DNA of 64,000 nucleotides from Stentor coeruleus (lineage: Eukaryota > Ciliophora > Heterotrichea > Heterotrichida > Stentoridae), in contig MPUH01000275.1 in assembly GCA_001970955.1 (NCBI GenBank), positions 1 through 64,000 on the forward strand, read 5' to 3'. Positions 39,955-50,606 of the stretch are shown piece by piece. The notes under the pieces are model-generated. The model saw only the letters and a program-made list of their open reading frames with translations. It was not told the origin of the DNA and did no database searches. The translations under genes and the position numbers were made by a program. Every line of letters starts with the position of its first letter. Position 1 is the stretch's first letter.

Positions 39955-40838
39955 ATTTTATTAGATAGTTTTTGATTGGAAATATGATAGGATAATTATT
40001 TTAAATTTATTATGGGTTGGGGAAATTGTATTTTTTATGGTAGTTTGATAGTGAAAAAATAGTTTAAATTGAAAGATTTTATTGAGGGTTAGAAGATTTT
40101 GAGGTTTTTGTAAGAGTTTGATTGTGATAGAGGGTTAGGTTTAAATATTGATGTTTAGAAATGAGAAGTATTTTTTAGTTTAAAAAGGAATTTAAAAGGT
40201 TGTGTTGGCTTTTGAGGATTTAGGTTTTTTGAGTGATGTTTTAAAGATTTTATTATGGATGGAGTTGTTGGCTTTAAATGCATTGATTGAGGTGTGAATT
40301 ATTGAGAATATTTGATTATTCAAGTAGTATCAAAATCGAATAAACTAATTATGATTCACATAATTAAAAATATAAAACTATAATCTTATTACAATAGATA
40401 TTATTCTTATATAATCTATTCAAACTAAAATCTTGCTTATTTTAGTGAATCTCTACCCAAAAAGTATTTATTATAAAATACTTCAACTTATTTACATATA
40501 AAAAAAGCTATAAATTATTATATTTAATAGTCTAACAATGCTCAGTTTTTATCATTTTTGTTTGTGGTTAGTAAATATATTATATATTGATTCGATGCAT
40601 TTTTTTTATTAATTTTGTAAGGAAACTACTTCAAATTCCATATGATGAAAAAATCACAAAAATATTCACGCTTTAAAAAAAAAGTTTTGTAGTCTCATAT
40701 AATTAAATCTAAATTACAATGATTAACCTAAAGCAACATTGTAAATCATATATAATAAAATATAAAAAAAAATTAAACTCATGATTTACTTTGAATATTT
40801 TATTTAAAAATTAAGAACTGCATGTTCTCAAATGGCTT
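39955..40838. promoter_or_regulatory. Long spacer between two minus-strand genes
   Basis: 884 nt without a supported gene. The plus strand is strongly G/T-rich from 39960 to about 40310 (5' side of the coiled-coil gene). It is A/C/T-rich and G-poor beyond that (3' side of the next gene). The same two-phase pattern occurs at 2245-2565. No relic or RNA gene recognised. Confidence 0.45.
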
Positions 40839-41243
40839 TTAGAAAAATTTTTTGGGCTTTTTTAGTATACCTTTCAAAGGTTTAGCCAAAACAGGTTTTG
40901 CAGGCTGTGTAGTTGCAACAGGTGTAGGATTAACTTGCACTAAAGGAATTTCTATTTTTGGTTCTTCAGATTTCCTTGATTTTTTCCTTTTATCTTGTTT
41001 TTCTTGCTTATCTACCTTGTCAGGTTTTTCAGTCTTTTTGATCTTTTTAACAGATTTAGATAAAACAGGTTCTGGGGGTTTGTCTGATATAAAAGTTGAC
41101 TCTTCTTGCTTTTCTAATTCTTGAGGGGGTGAAACATGCTCTTCTTCTTCTCCAACTTCATCATTATTCTTAACTTCTTCAACTTCTTCTTCTTCTTCTT
41201 CTTTACAGCAGCACACTTTAAATATATGAACAAATTTATTCAT
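40839..41243 (-). CDS. Small low-complexity acidic/basic protein
   Basis: 134 residues. The protein begins MNKFVHIFKVCCCKEEEEEE, with three adjacent Cys that could be acylated. An acidic stretch (about 15-40) is followed by a Lys-rich region (65-95) and a Pro/Lys-rich end. No globular domain. The composition is that of an intrinsically disordered linker or chromatin/cytoskeleton-associated protein. It is accepted as coding because the frame is open for its whole length and codon use is gene-like. Function unknown. Confidence 0.5.
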   Translation of the reverse strand: MNKFVHIFKVCCCKEEEEEEVEEVKNNDEVGEEEEHVSPPQELEKQEESTFISDKPPEPVLSKSVKKIKKTEKPDKVDKQEKQDKRKKSRKSEEPKIEIPLVQVNPTPVATTQPAKPVLAKPLKGILKKPKKFF

Positions 41244-42374
41244 TTTATACAGTTTCCTACATAATTCATACTATAAATAAGTTGATATAGATATAAAAAA
41301 AAATAAGAATTGATTAATTAGATGAAGATATATTAAGTTGATAAGATTAGGTTATATGAAAGTGTGAAATATTATATAAATAATGATAAAAATTACATAA
41401 ACGCATTAGTTTATATATCAGAATTGGAAGTTTGTCAATTCGATTATCTTTATATATTTTATTATATCATAAGTTTTTGAGTCAATAGCTTAGCTTGTGA
41501 ATTTATTAAAAATCTTAATGATAGTTTAATTTTTTGTTATTCGGATTGTGGAAATTTTGATTTTATTAGTAATGGGAATATTTATTGCATTTGAAAAATA
41601 TATACAAATGGGAGTATTGGAAAAAAACTTAAAGCACACTATTTTTTAGTTGCTTAAGTGATATAAAAGGATTAAAAAGTAGATTCTGATTAGTGTAGTA
41701 AGTTTCTAGAAACTTAAGATAAACTATTTAATAAGTTTAGAGTTTGCTTTTAGTGAGCTAATTTTTATATAATTTTTTTTTTCATTTTTCTATAATTACT
41801 AAAGGGTTATATGAGAAATTTTATCGAACTCAATGCTTTAAAAAAGCATTAAGATTTTTTTGTTGCTAGCGATACTATCTCTGCAGATTTACTTTTCTGA
41901 ATTTTGCCAACACTAACCTTTAATAAGATAAGTAAAAAATATTAAAATATTGAAAATAAAGTTCAAGTTTTCAATGAAAAAGTAAAGGTTGGTACGAATA
42001 ATATCAAAAAATAGTGTTGATAATATGGATATTTTTACTTCTAATATTCAAGGAAGTATAAAATTAGTTTTGAAAATCTTAATAAATAATTGATTAAGTT
42101 ATATTCTGTGATAAAAGCAAAGCTTAATAAGTTGTTTCGGGGGGATTATTGCACATTCAGAATCTAAGATATTTTAATATTTTCAGGTAAAATTTACCAA
42201 ATCATTTTTTCATCTCAAAAATCTAAAAAAGCAAACTGTAACTCATCATCACATCAACAAAAACAATTTTTCCATCTTCAAAACTAATTTTCTTAGCCAA
42301 TCTTCTCACTCCATATTTATCCTTCTTTTAAATTACCAAACCTGCCAAAATATCCGCACTTTACCAATTTATAA
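41244..42374. other. Long spacer with coding relics
   Basis: 1.1 kb upstream of a plus-strand gene. The last 200 nt are C-rich and G-poor, as before other plus-strand starts. The middle holds coding relics listed separately. No intact gene seen. Confidence 0.45.
41490..42095 (+). pseudogene. Coding relic, membrane and coiled-coil pieces
   Basis: In plus-strand frames broken by stops, one piece near 41530-41645 reads as a hydrophobic helix with charged flank (VEILILLVMGIFIAFEKYI). Others near 41960-42095 read as heptad-like helices (VQVFNEKVKVGTNNI, then NSVDNMDIFTSNIQGSIKL). The order helix-membrane-coil could come from a membrane receptor-like gene, but no family is recognised. No intron of the local type joins the pieces. 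Chance cannot be excluded. Confidence 0.3.
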
Positions 42375-43217
42375 ATGCAAAGTTCAGCTGAATCAAAGCA
42401 CTTAGCAAGAATCCAAACAGTAAAAATCTTATCAAACACTGAAGAATTTTCACCTAATTCCTGTAAAATCCACAACAAATTACCAAGTGGGAACTTTTCT
42501 CTAATCAAACAAGGTGAGGAATTAAGTTTAAGACCAAGTTCTCCACATAGATACAACTCAAGCTTCACAACCCGAGATACAAATTCTTTTGGCTCTTCAA
42601 AGCATTCTCATTGTTCTACAGTCTCAGGCTTATTCAAATTTATACCGGCCACTGAACTTGTTTCTTTCGAAGAATTTCAAACACCAGAAGAAGAAAACCC
42701 AACCGAAGAAGTCTCTGATGAACTTATATCAAACCTTTCATTTGAAGAAGAACCTAAACATTCTATTGTATACCCCTCTTTGAATAGTAATAGAAATTCA
42801 ATTATTGGGATAACCACAGGTCGTGCTGTGAATTCATTAGCAACTTCACCACAAGATCAAAGAGTATCAACAATATATACAATAAGTAGTACAACATCAT
42901 ATAAACAAAGTCAAGTTAATTTTGGGTTTTTTGATAGAAAAACTTCACCTTTGAAAGAAAATTTTTTATATAATAAACAGAAAAGTAACAATGGGATTGA
43001 GTCGGGGAAGGTTTATTGTGAAAAATGTAAGGAAAATGTTGGAATTAGTATGCAAATACGAAATCATCAGGAAAACTTGTAAGGAATATTTAGCTGGGAG
43101 AGAATTTGCTGTGGGTTATTGTTTGAAAATAGCGTGAGTTTTATGGAGAGGGTTTTTTTGTGTAAGACTTGCAGAAGTGAGCTTGTGAGGATTAAGCTCA
43201 AAAGAGATAATTTGTAA
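42375..43217 (+). CDS. Protein with C-terminal LITAF-like zinc ribbon
   Basis: Two exons (42375-43078, 43094-43217) give 275 residues. The first 210 are Ser/Thr/Glu-rich and probably disordered. The end holds YCEKC, then after the intron a hydrophobic segment with a Cys pair (ERICCGLLFENSVSFM) and FLCKTCRSEL. Two CxxC knuckles separated by a short hydrophobic stretch recall the LITAF-like domain, which inserts into endosomal membranes through its zinc ribbon. The hydrophobic part is shorter than usual, so this remains tentative. The intron is required: the first frame otherwise ends immediately after NHQENL. Confidence 0.65.
43079..43093 (+). other. 15-nt intron in the LITAF-like gene
   Basis: Sequence GTAAGGAATATTTAG, with GT, TAG and A at position 10. 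It opens the frame for a further 41 codons with a second CxxC pair. Confidence 0.88.
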
Positions 43218-43839
43218 TTATTAAATTGATGATATGTATAAGTTGTATATTAAAATTTTTTTTTTAAAAGGTATTGAATGCTTTATGATAATATTATTGT
43301 TTGATTGTGTATTGTTGTGATGATAAGAAATTGTAGAGAATTTTAGCTGATAAGATTGTTTAGAAGGGGATTTTTGATATGACAAGAAAACAAGGATTTA
43401 ATTATATTAGTATGTATATATCAGTTTTGTAAAGGTTACTTGAAATATATGTGAAATCCAAAATAATCTAAGTTAAGAGTTCTATTAATAACAGAATCAC
43501 TAATCTGATTAATTTATTATCAACAACAATTTCGAGTCTATAAGCATATCAAAAAGCATAAAATTTACAATTTATGATTCATCAGGTATAGCAATGATTA
43601 TATAGCGGATATACAAAGTTATCTATTATATAAAATTATCTATGATAACAAAATACACTAAACTTAACTATATATATTAATATATAAAAAACAAATACCC
43701 CAATAGTTTCTACAGGAATCCATATGATTTCTATTTTTTATATAAAAAATATAGTTCTTGATGAAATTAAAAATAACAGATCACGATCCCAATTTAATAA
43801 TATAAAAAGTAAAAACATATAAATAAATACTAGTCGCAA
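43218..43839. other. Intergenic between convergent genes, no gene seen
   Basis: About 620 nt, extremely AT-rich. The first 200 nt lean to G/T (3' side of the plus-strand gene) and the last 350 nt to A/C. It includes long A/T runs and several TATATA stretches near 43660-43700. Nothing coding or structured is supported. Confidence 0.5.
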
Positions 43840-44496
43840 CTAGGATCTATAGCTTAAAAGGTTATCTTTGCTTACATTTGAGTACTTCTCAAGCCAATAA
43901 TCTTGATTAACGCTATCAGATCTTGACTCTATTAATGACAAATATTCTTTTTCAAGACATTTCTTATCTTTTCTTCCTTTAACCCCATCATAAGACTCAT
44001 TTCTCATAAAATTCTTAGCGTTTTCTATTGGACATGTTTTCGGTTCTTTAAGAGCTTCTGATATTAAAGCATCATTTGACCTTTTATTCCTTGCCGTAGG
44101 CGGAAACAATTCTTTAGGTTTAAAATTTTTTATTTGAAGATTTGATACAGTTTGACAACCGTTGCTTTTAACTGAAGATATCAAGTCTTTTATTACAATT
44201 TCAGGTCTTTTTGATGATGTAGCTGCAGTTTGGGTTTCTTGATCTTTAGATATTGCACTATTAGACCCTCGTCTTGAAATCCCATTTGGAGCTCTGTATG
44301 AATTCTCAAGATTGTAATCTTTTATTTGTATTCCAGATATTTTAACTAATTCTGGTATTGATAAAGAATCATAGTCTCTTTGGAGTGTATGTAAGCCAAA
44401 AAGGAAGATTGAGTCTATACATATCCGCCATTTAGTTCGAGGATAATCTGATAGGAATTCTTTAACTTCTGGATATTTCATTACGTTATCAATCAT
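43840..44496 (-). CDS. Hypothetical protein
   Basis: 218 residues. A globular-looking N-terminus (about 1-65: MIDNVMKYPEVKEFLSDYPR, then an amphipathic helix and SIPELVKISGIQIKDY) precedes a Ser/Lys-rich, probably disordered remainder. The N-terminal part is a compact helical unit, as in small docking domains, but I cannot name it. The start is the first ATG; an alternative Met lies at residue 6. Function unknown. Confidence 0.6.
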   Translation of the reverse strand: MIDNVMKYPEVKEFLSDYPRTKWRICIDSIFLFGLHTLQRDYDSLSIPELVKISGIQIKDYNLENSYRAPNGISRRGSNSAISKDQETQTAATSSKRPEIVIKDLISSVKSNGCQTVSNLQIKNFKPKELFPPTARNKRSNDALISEALKEPKTCPIENAKNFMRNESYDGVKGRKDKKCLEKEYLSLIESRSDSVNQDYWLEKYSNVSKDNLLSYRS

Positions 44497-44658
44497 TATT
44501 TATATTATAAATTCTACAGTAATTTTCAAAGACGTATTTTATTTTAGAATTATTGTTGAAAATTCTTACTAAATTGTTTTATATTATAATTTAATACAAG
44601 TTAATTTTTATTGTATACAATTTTATTTTTAAAAATAACCTAAAACAAATGTCATTGG

Positions 44659-45663
44659 TTGGAGAATATAATGGAAATTTTAGTTACTGGAGGACTTGGG
44701 TATATTGGAAGTCATACAGTTATCGAGCTTGCCCCATTAGCAAATACAATCCACATCATCGATAATTTGTCTAACTCCACTGAACAAGTTTTTTATAAAC
44801 TAAAAGAATTACTCCCTCAGTCAAATCTTGTATTTCACTATGGAGATATGCGAGACAATATTTTCTTAGACACTGTCTTTAAAAATAAAATAGACGCTGT
44901 AGTTCATTTCGCAGCCCTTAAAGCTGTAGGTCAAAGCATGGAAAAACCTTTAGATTATTATCAAGTCAATGTTGGAGGAAGTGTGAATTTACTTTTAGCT
45001 ATGAAAAAAGCTGGAGTGAAAAAATTCATCTTTAGCTCATCAGCATGTGTATATGGAGATCAAGGGGGGATTTATAAAGAAACTGATCCTAGAGCTGCAG
45101 TGAATAATTATGGTAAGACAAAAGCTACAACTGAACAAATTATTGAAGACTATGCGAAATCAGATCCTACATTTGAAGGGATAATTTTACGTTATTTCAA
45201 CCCAGTTGGTGCACATCCATCAGGACTTATTGGTGAAGATCCTAATGGAATTCCTGATAACCTTGTTCCTTTTATACAAAAAGTTGTAACAGGGAAATTA
45301 GAGGTTTTGAATGTATTTGGAAATGATTATATAAGCAATGATGGAACTGCTATACGAGATTATATTCATGTTGTGGATTTAGCAAAAGGGCATGTTTCAG
45401 CTCTTAACTATTTAAAGCCAGGATTGGATATTTTTAACTTGGGAACTGGTAGAGGAACTACAGTTCTTGAGGTTGTAAGTGCTTATGAAAGTGTTATTGG
45501 GAGGAAAATTAATTATAGAATAGTTGGGAGAAGAGATGGAGATGTTAATACTTTGCAGTCAATACCTACAAAAGCTAATACTGTGCTAGGATGGTATGCT
45601 GAGAAAAGTATAGAGGACATGTGTAGAGACTCATGGAACTTTATTAGTAATAGGAAAGCATAG
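44659..45663 (+). CDS. GALE: UDP-glucose 4-epimerase
   Basis: 334 residues from the first ATG; the ATG at 44671 (MEILVTGGLGYIGSHTV) is the more typical start and gives 330. NAD-binding GGLGYIG, the catalytic Ser in FSSSACVYG, YGKTK (catalytic Tyr-x3-Lys) and RYFNPVGAHPSGLIGEDP are all present, as is the C-terminal DVNTLQSIPTKA...LGW block. It belongs to the extended short-chain dehydrogenase family and interconverts UDP-glucose and UDP-galactose in the cytosol. Full length, no intron. High confidence. Confidence 0.96.
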   Translation: MENIMEILVTGGLGYIGSHTVIELAPLANTIHIIDNLSNSTEQVFYKLKELLPQSNLVFHYGDMRDNIFLDTVFKNKIDAVVHFAALKAVGQSMEKPLDYYQVNVGGSVNLLLAMKKAGVKKFIFSSSACVYGDQGGIYKETDPRAAVNNYGKTKATTEQIIEDYAKSDPTFEGIILRYFNPVGAHPSGLIGEDPNGIPDNLVPFIQKVVTGKLEVLNVFGNDYISNDGTAIRDYIHVVDLAKGHVSALNYLKPGLDIFNLGTGRGTTVLEVVSAYESVIGRKINYRIVGRRDGDVNTLQSIPTKANTVLGWYAEKSIEDMCRDSWNFISNRKA

Positions 45664-45840
45664 TAGATAACTCATTATCACTCTTTTATTTACTGAAATT
45701 ACATACCTAGTAATTTTTAAAAAGAATAAATATTTTAATCATATTATATAGTAAATATATCAAATACATTAAAAATAACTTTACAGAATATCTTTAAGAA
45801 AATCATACCATGATAAAAACGAGAAAATCTGCCAGCATAA

Positions 45841-46887
45841 TTATGTTTTAATAATAAAATAACTAATCACAATCGCTGACAAAACAAAATAAAGCGCATT
45901 CCAGAAGTTGCTAGTAATCTTTATATAAGCACACGAGTAATCAGCAGCTCCAATGATCATTGCACTTTCATTTGAGTTAAAATCTAAACTAGTAGCAGGC
46001 ATATGAAACTCCATTTTACTCATAACAATTTCAAGTTCATCAGTTTTAACTACAATAATTTTCCCATCACTACTTCCAATACCTGCTAATTTTCCACTTT
46101 TGCTAACTTTCAAATATGTTGCTGAAGTATTTGATACTTGTATAGAATCTTCAGGTATAACTTGCATATCATTAGTAATCTTCCATTTTGTCAAATAACT
46201 AGCCATCTTAGGTCCAGTTTGTAAAGTTAACAAACTCTTATTAGTAAAAGAGCATGATTTAAACATCATTGGTACTGAAGGTTTCTCACTAAACATTAAA
46301 GATTTTAACTTGCATCCAGTCTCTGCTGAATAAATCGCACAAGACTTATTTTTCAATGCGGCACAAACAAATTTCCCTTTTGCATCAACACATGAGACTT
46401 CAATTCCTACAACAATTTCTACCAATTTTGTAATACTAGTTTCTGAGTCAAACTTCCAAACTTTTATAACCCCTTCTTCACCACCTGAGACAATTTTGGT
46501 ATCTTGATCAAATGGTCTTACTGTTCCTGAGCCTTTTTCCTTTTCGCTTTCAGTATAAAACAATTTAACAAAATCATTTTTCTCATTGATTTTGAATGCA
46601 GAAATACCTTTACCATAGGCTGCAAGGATAAGATCTTTACTTGGAATATAATTTAATGAGCTGGCTAGTTGATCCCCAGTACTATGTTCTTTAACTAATT
46701 CCATCGATCCAGACTTGTAAATGTTTAGTTTGTTTTCAAGGCCAAATTTTTTCCCACCCCCACCACCTGTTATCAGAACATAGTTTTTGTAGATACACAA
46801 GCTCCAGATTGGAAAAGAAAACTGTATGTGTTTACGTTTGCATACCATTTTCTTAATTTTATCATATTGGAATAGTATGTTTATCAT
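45841..46887 (-). CDS. SEC12: Sec12/PREB-like WD40 protein, Sar1 exchange factor
   Basis: 348 residues. A seven-bladed WD40 propeller fills about residues 18-325, and one C-terminal membrane helix (about 326-346, NFWNALYFVLSAIVISYF) ends in three cytosol/lumen residues. The N-terminal Gly-rich loop GGGGGKKFGLENKL is the hallmark of Sec12/PREB, where the equivalent loop binds potassium and contacts Sar1. Sec12 is an ER membrane protein that loads GTP on Sar1 to start COPII coat assembly. A second ATG (residue 14, MVCKRKH) may be the real start. No intron. Confidence 0.82.
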   Translation of the reverse strand: MINILFQYDKIKKMVCKRKHIQFSFPIWSLCIYKNYVLITGGGGGKKFGLENKLNIYKSGSMELVKEHSTGDQLASSLNYIPSKDLILAAYGKGISAFKINEKNDFVKLFYTESEKEKGSGTVRPFDQDTKIVSGGEEGVIKVWKFDSETSITKLVEIVVGIEVSCVDAKGKFVCAALKNKSCAIYSAETGCKLKSLMFSEKPSVPMMFKSCSFTNKSLLTLQTGPKMASYLTKWKITNDMQVIPEDSIQVSNTSATYLKVSKSGKLAGIGSSDGKIIVVKTDELEIVMSKMEFHMPATSLDFNSNESAMIIGAADYSCAYIKITSNFWNALYFVLSAIVISYFIIKT

Positions 46888-47184
46888 AGGGAAAATTGAG
46901 ATGCTTATTATTTTTATAGGAAATTAGATTATTTACGATATTTTTATATGATTTAAAGTATGGTTTAGGTTATTTTTTTGAATTTTTTTTTAAGATAGGC
47001 TTTTTTTAATGGGTTTTACTATATTTGCAACCTTGATTGTCAATTTTTTTTATAAAATGTATTGAATAGTTACAATAATATATTTATAACGAGGATATAT
47101 ATTTTCATGTTAAGATTGGCATATATTTCTGCAATTTTGTATTAGGACTTTATATCCCACTGAATAAAAATCGGCTTGGAGTAG

Positions 47185-47598
47185 TCATAGAGACAGTATT
47201 AAAGCTATTTTTATAGTTTTCTGCAATTGTATTATCTCGCCTTCTAATTTACTTGGTGTTAAAGTTTCTTTGCATATAAGTTTATTTTCATTTGGCTGTT
47301 TTTCACTCTTCCTGATTTTTTTCCTATAATCCCAATTCCACTTATAAACTTGAGATTCTGATAAACCTGTTTTAGCAGAGAGTTCAAAGACTAATTTCTT
47401 CCCCCAGAATCGGTTTTTATCGAATTCTTGTATAAAAACTTTAACTTGTAATTCATTTTTACAGAAACGTTTTCTGTCTGTTTTAGAGCTGGGATTGTAG
47501 AAATCTGGGGTAATATTAGAGTCTTGACTATCATCACTACTATAATTAACTGTTTTCAATATTTTTTTGAGAGAATTTGTTTTTGACCTTGTTTTCAT
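47185..47598 (-). CDS. Homeodomain-like DNA-binding protein
   Basis: 137 residues. Residues about 43-105 fit the homeodomain plan: a basic start (RKRFCKNELQ), helix 1 (VKVFIQEFDKNRF), helix 2 (KKLVFELSAKTG) and a recognition helix (LSESQVYKWNWDYRKKIRKS). The usual WFQNRR of helix 3 is WNWDYRK: Trp and a basic residue are kept and the central Asn is Asp. A nuclear DNA-binding role is inferred from the fold. Sequence specificity may differ from classical homeodomains. The N-terminus is Ser/Asp-rich and disordered. Confidence 0.68.
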   Translation of the reverse strand: MKTRSKTNSLKKILKTVNYSSDDSQDSNITPDFYNPSSKTDRKRFCKNELQVKVFIQEFDKNRFWGKKLVFELSAKTGLSESQVYKWNWDYRKKIRKSEKQPNENKLICKETLTPSKLEGEIIQLQKTIKIALILSL

Positions 47599-47880
47599 TA
47601 GTCTGTTAAGTGCGTAAAATTATATTCAAGTTAGAAAAAGATTTTTAAGTCATGTTTGTGTTAAAATATACTGCAGACTAAAAATCAGGTTAAAAAATAT
47701 ATCAGATATTAGAAATTTAGGGTATAGTTTTGAATTAAAATACGTATAAGTTTATGCTTTATATTTTACTTTGTATTGGATTTAATAATTTAAATTCATG
47801 CTAAGATAACTAAAGTGTATAATAAATATTTTAAAACTTTTAAAAACCTATTCTGAATACACATCAAGTTCATAACAAAA

Positions 47881-49140
47881 ATGGACAAGACAATCTTAGA
47901 AAAGTATCTTTGTGATGGTAGTCTAAACTCAGAAGATCTCAAAGGTATAGATTGGCAAAACAATATTATGACTTTAGGTTTAGTTTTAGGTATAAGCGAA
48001 AAAGGTAAGGTTAAAAGCGAAATATACATGGCGATTGCAAAAAATCCAAGACTTAATTCAGCATTTAGAGTGTTTAGTTTCATGAGATTATTAGAAGAAA
48101 TCAAAGAAGAAGCGATTTTAATAACAGAGAAACACAAAAGCGATGCTGCTGATCTTATCTTAAGGTTTAGAGAAATTTCGGATCAAATTTCAATATTAAA
48201 GCATGAAGTTACTACAATGAAAGAACATATTGGGTATGTTTATACTAAAACATTTACTGAACTCATTTCGAAATGCTATTTTTGTATAAAAATCCCATTA
48301 CTAGCGATATGTGGATTAAAAAATCAAGATTTGCTTATGGCTGATACTATAATTTTTCAATTCACTGTTGGGGAACTTGAAAAACTTAATCAGTATGAAA
48401 ATGCGAATAAGGAAGAAGTGTTACAAATTTTGAGAAAAGGTTGGGAAATAGTAAAAACTCAAAAAGACTTAAAAAATGAGCCAATGAGTTTTATCATTTA
48501 CAACATCACATTCGAAATCCTAAACAGTCAAATTTTCATACCCGAAATAAAAACCATAGCATCATTCCTTCTAGATCTCAAAGAAAACTTTTCCCCAAAA
48601 CAAAAAAAATATCTTATAGAAAAATATAAAAAAATTTGCTCAACACAAAGGACTGAAATAAACTCCCAACTATTAGAAGAATATACACAAGATATACAAA
48701 AATCAAATAAAGATAGTCCAAAGGTTAACGAACAAGAAGAAATACTCGATAATTCATTTGAAAACTCTGAAAATGAGAAAAAAATTGTTACAGAAAGTGA
48801 AACTAAAATTGATTTAGAAGGGATCAATAAAAATAATAAATTTGAAGCCAAACGTTTAGCAAAAGATACTGTGAATTTTTTGAGAACGGAAATTAAATTT
48901 GGAAGAAAAGTTGATGTTAATATTGTAGTAGACAAACTTAAAGAATCATCAAAATTTTCAAAAGAATGGATGTATGATGAACTTTATTATATGTCATATC
49001 ATGAAAAATATTATAGTAAGGAAAATGCTCTAGTTTGGAAATTAATATCTAAAGCTTTATCGTTGGCTAACCTTTTGACTAGTAGAGAAAAGAGAGATTT
49101 CAATATCAATATTGATTATATACTTGATAGAGTAACTTAG
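47881..49140 (+). CDS. Hypothetical helical protein
   Basis: 419 residues, mostly alpha-helical. About residues 55-125 form a charged coiled region (EEIKEEAILITEKHKSDAAD). Residues 150-255 look like helical repeats, 265-310 are acidic and probably disordered, and the last 100 residues form another helical unit. No known domain, membrane segment or zinc motif is visible. Codon use resembles neighbours. Divergent from the homeodomain-like gene across 280 nt. Function unknown. Confidence 0.65.
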   Translation: MDKTILEKYLCDGSLNSEDLKGIDWQNNIMTLGLVLGISEKGKVKSEIYMAIAKNPRLNSAFRVFSFMRLLEEIKEEAILITEKHKSDAADLILRFREISDQISILKHEVTTMKEHIGYVYTKTFTELISKCYFCIKIPLLAICGLKNQDLLMADTIIFQFTVGELEKLNQYENANKEEVLQILRKGWEIVKTQKDLKNEPMSFIIYNITFEILNSQIFIPEIKTIASFLLDLKENFSPKQKKYLIEKYKKICSTQRTEINSQLLEEYTQDIQKSNKDSPKVNEQEEILDNSFENSENEKKIVTESETKIDLEGINKNNKFEAKRLAKDTVNFLRTEIKFGRKVDVNIVVDKLKESSKFSKEWMYDELYYMSYHEKYYSKENALVWKLISKALSLANLLTSREKRDFNINIDYILDRVT

Positions 49141-49325
49141 AAATTAAATAGAAAATAGTTTATTGATTGTATAGTTTTTATATATTAAGATATTTAGATA
49201 ATAATAAATAGGCTGATTTAGAAGTTCTTGAAATTATTGGCATGGGGAATGTATTTTTATGCTAAAAATTTAAATATGCTTTAGCAACAGTCCATGATGT
49301 TTTATTATAAGCTTCTTTTATATAA

Positions 49326-50606
49326 ATGACAAGTGAAGATTTTCAAAAAGCCTGCAAACTTGGGGATGTAAAGCTCATCGAAACTGCCGTGAAAACTTGT
49401 CCAAGTAGCCTCAACGAATTAGACCCTAAGCTTGGATGGGCTCCTTTATACAGAACCATAGTTTACGGCAACGAAAATGCAGCACAGGCTCTTCTCTCAC
49501 TTGGGGCAAATCCAAACATTCAAAATCGTCTTGGCCAAAGTCCCCTTCATCAAGCTTCAGAAACAAATAACATCAAGTTAGCTAAATTGCTACTTAACCA
49601 TAAAGCCAACCCTAACATTCAGCAAAATGATGGGGATACTCCATTACATCTAGCTTGTTACAAAGGGTCAACAGAAATGGCTTTAGTTCTACTTAAAGCA
49701 GGAGGAGATCCAAACAATGTTAATCTTGTATTTGGTAGAACTCCACTTCATTGTGCATGTGAAAAAAATATTTACCCACTAGTAAAATCATTACTGGACT
49801 TTAATGCTCTTATATACTGTAAAGACAAAAATGGTCTTCTTCCTGGAGATTTAACATCTGATATTCAAATAAGTAAATTACTTGATGAAAAAGGATGCGG
49901 GAAATACTGTAAAACTGTAATAAATGAAGAAGATACTGGGCCAAAAGACTCTGTATATGAACCTGAAGCAGAAAAAGGTATACAAAGCACTAATAGATTT
50001 AAACTCGGCAGGCAATTTAGTTTTGGTGAATCACAAAATTCATGTCTTTATAATTGGCTTATCTCACAAAGACTAGAAAACTTATATGAAAACTTACAAA
50101 ACAATGGTTTTGACAATTTAGATATGCTTGTTGAGTCTATGAGAAGTACAAACCCACTTAATGAAGAACTTTTAAAACAAATCGGTATTAAAAAACTTGG
50201 ACATAGATTACGTCTTTTAAGTAAACTTGAAGAACAATGTGTTTTAACTTCAAGATATTCTATTGGACAAGATAATAAATTTTTGTGGTGTATTGGAACA
50301 GGTTCAAAAAATCAGATTCAGAGTAATCTTAATGATTGGCTTACAGGATTACATTTAGAATATCTTTTAAGGAATTTCTTTGATTGTGGGTTTGAAGATA
50401 TGGCTCAGATTATGTGTGTTATGAATTCTAGCTTTCCGATAACTGATAAAATGCTAGAACAGGATATTGGGATTACTAAAATTGGTCATAGACATAGGAT
50501 ATTGTCGAAGCTTAATTGTGATAGGAATCCGGGATATTATAAGAATGTTGTGAGGTTTGATAAAGCAGAAAAAGTTACTGCTTGTGAATCTTGTAGTATT
50601 ATGTAG
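49326..50606 (+). CDS. Ankyrin-repeat, double-SAM protein ending in a CaaX box
   Basis: 426 residues. Ankyrin repeats fill about residues 5-185 (GWAPLYRTIVYGNENAAQ, LGQSPLHQASETNNIKLA, DGDTPLHLACYKGSTEMA, GRTPLHCACEKNIYPLV). Two SAM domains follow (about 237-300, LYNWLISQRLENLYENLQNN; and 335-395, LNDWLTGLHLEYLLRNFFDC). The protein ends ACESCSIM, whose last four residues form a CaaX motif with Met, the kind normally farnesylated, and an upstream Cys that could be palmitoylated. The architecture suggests a membrane-anchored scaffold that polymerises or docks through SAM. No intron. The prenylation is inferred from sequence alone. Confidence 0.85.
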   Translation: MTSEDFQKACKLGDVKLIETAVKTCPSSLNELDPKLGWAPLYRTIVYGNENAAQALLSLGANPNIQNRLGQSPLHQASETNNIKLAKLLLNHKANPNIQQNDGDTPLHLACYKGSTEMALVLLKAGGDPNNVNLVFGRTPLHCACEKNIYPLVKSLLDFNALIYCKDKNGLLPGDLTSDIQISKLLDEKGCGKYCKTVINEEDTGPKDSVYEPEAEKGIQSTNRFKLGRQFSFGESQNSCLYNWLISQRLENLYENLQNNGFDNLDMLVESMRSTNPLNEELLKQIGIKKLGHRLRLLSKLEEQCVLTSRYSIGQDNKFLWCIGTGSKNQIQSNLNDWLTGLHLEYLLRNFFDCGFEDMAQIMCVMNSSFPITDKMLEQDIGITKIGHRHRILSKLNCDRNPGYYKNVVRFDKAEKVTACESCSIM

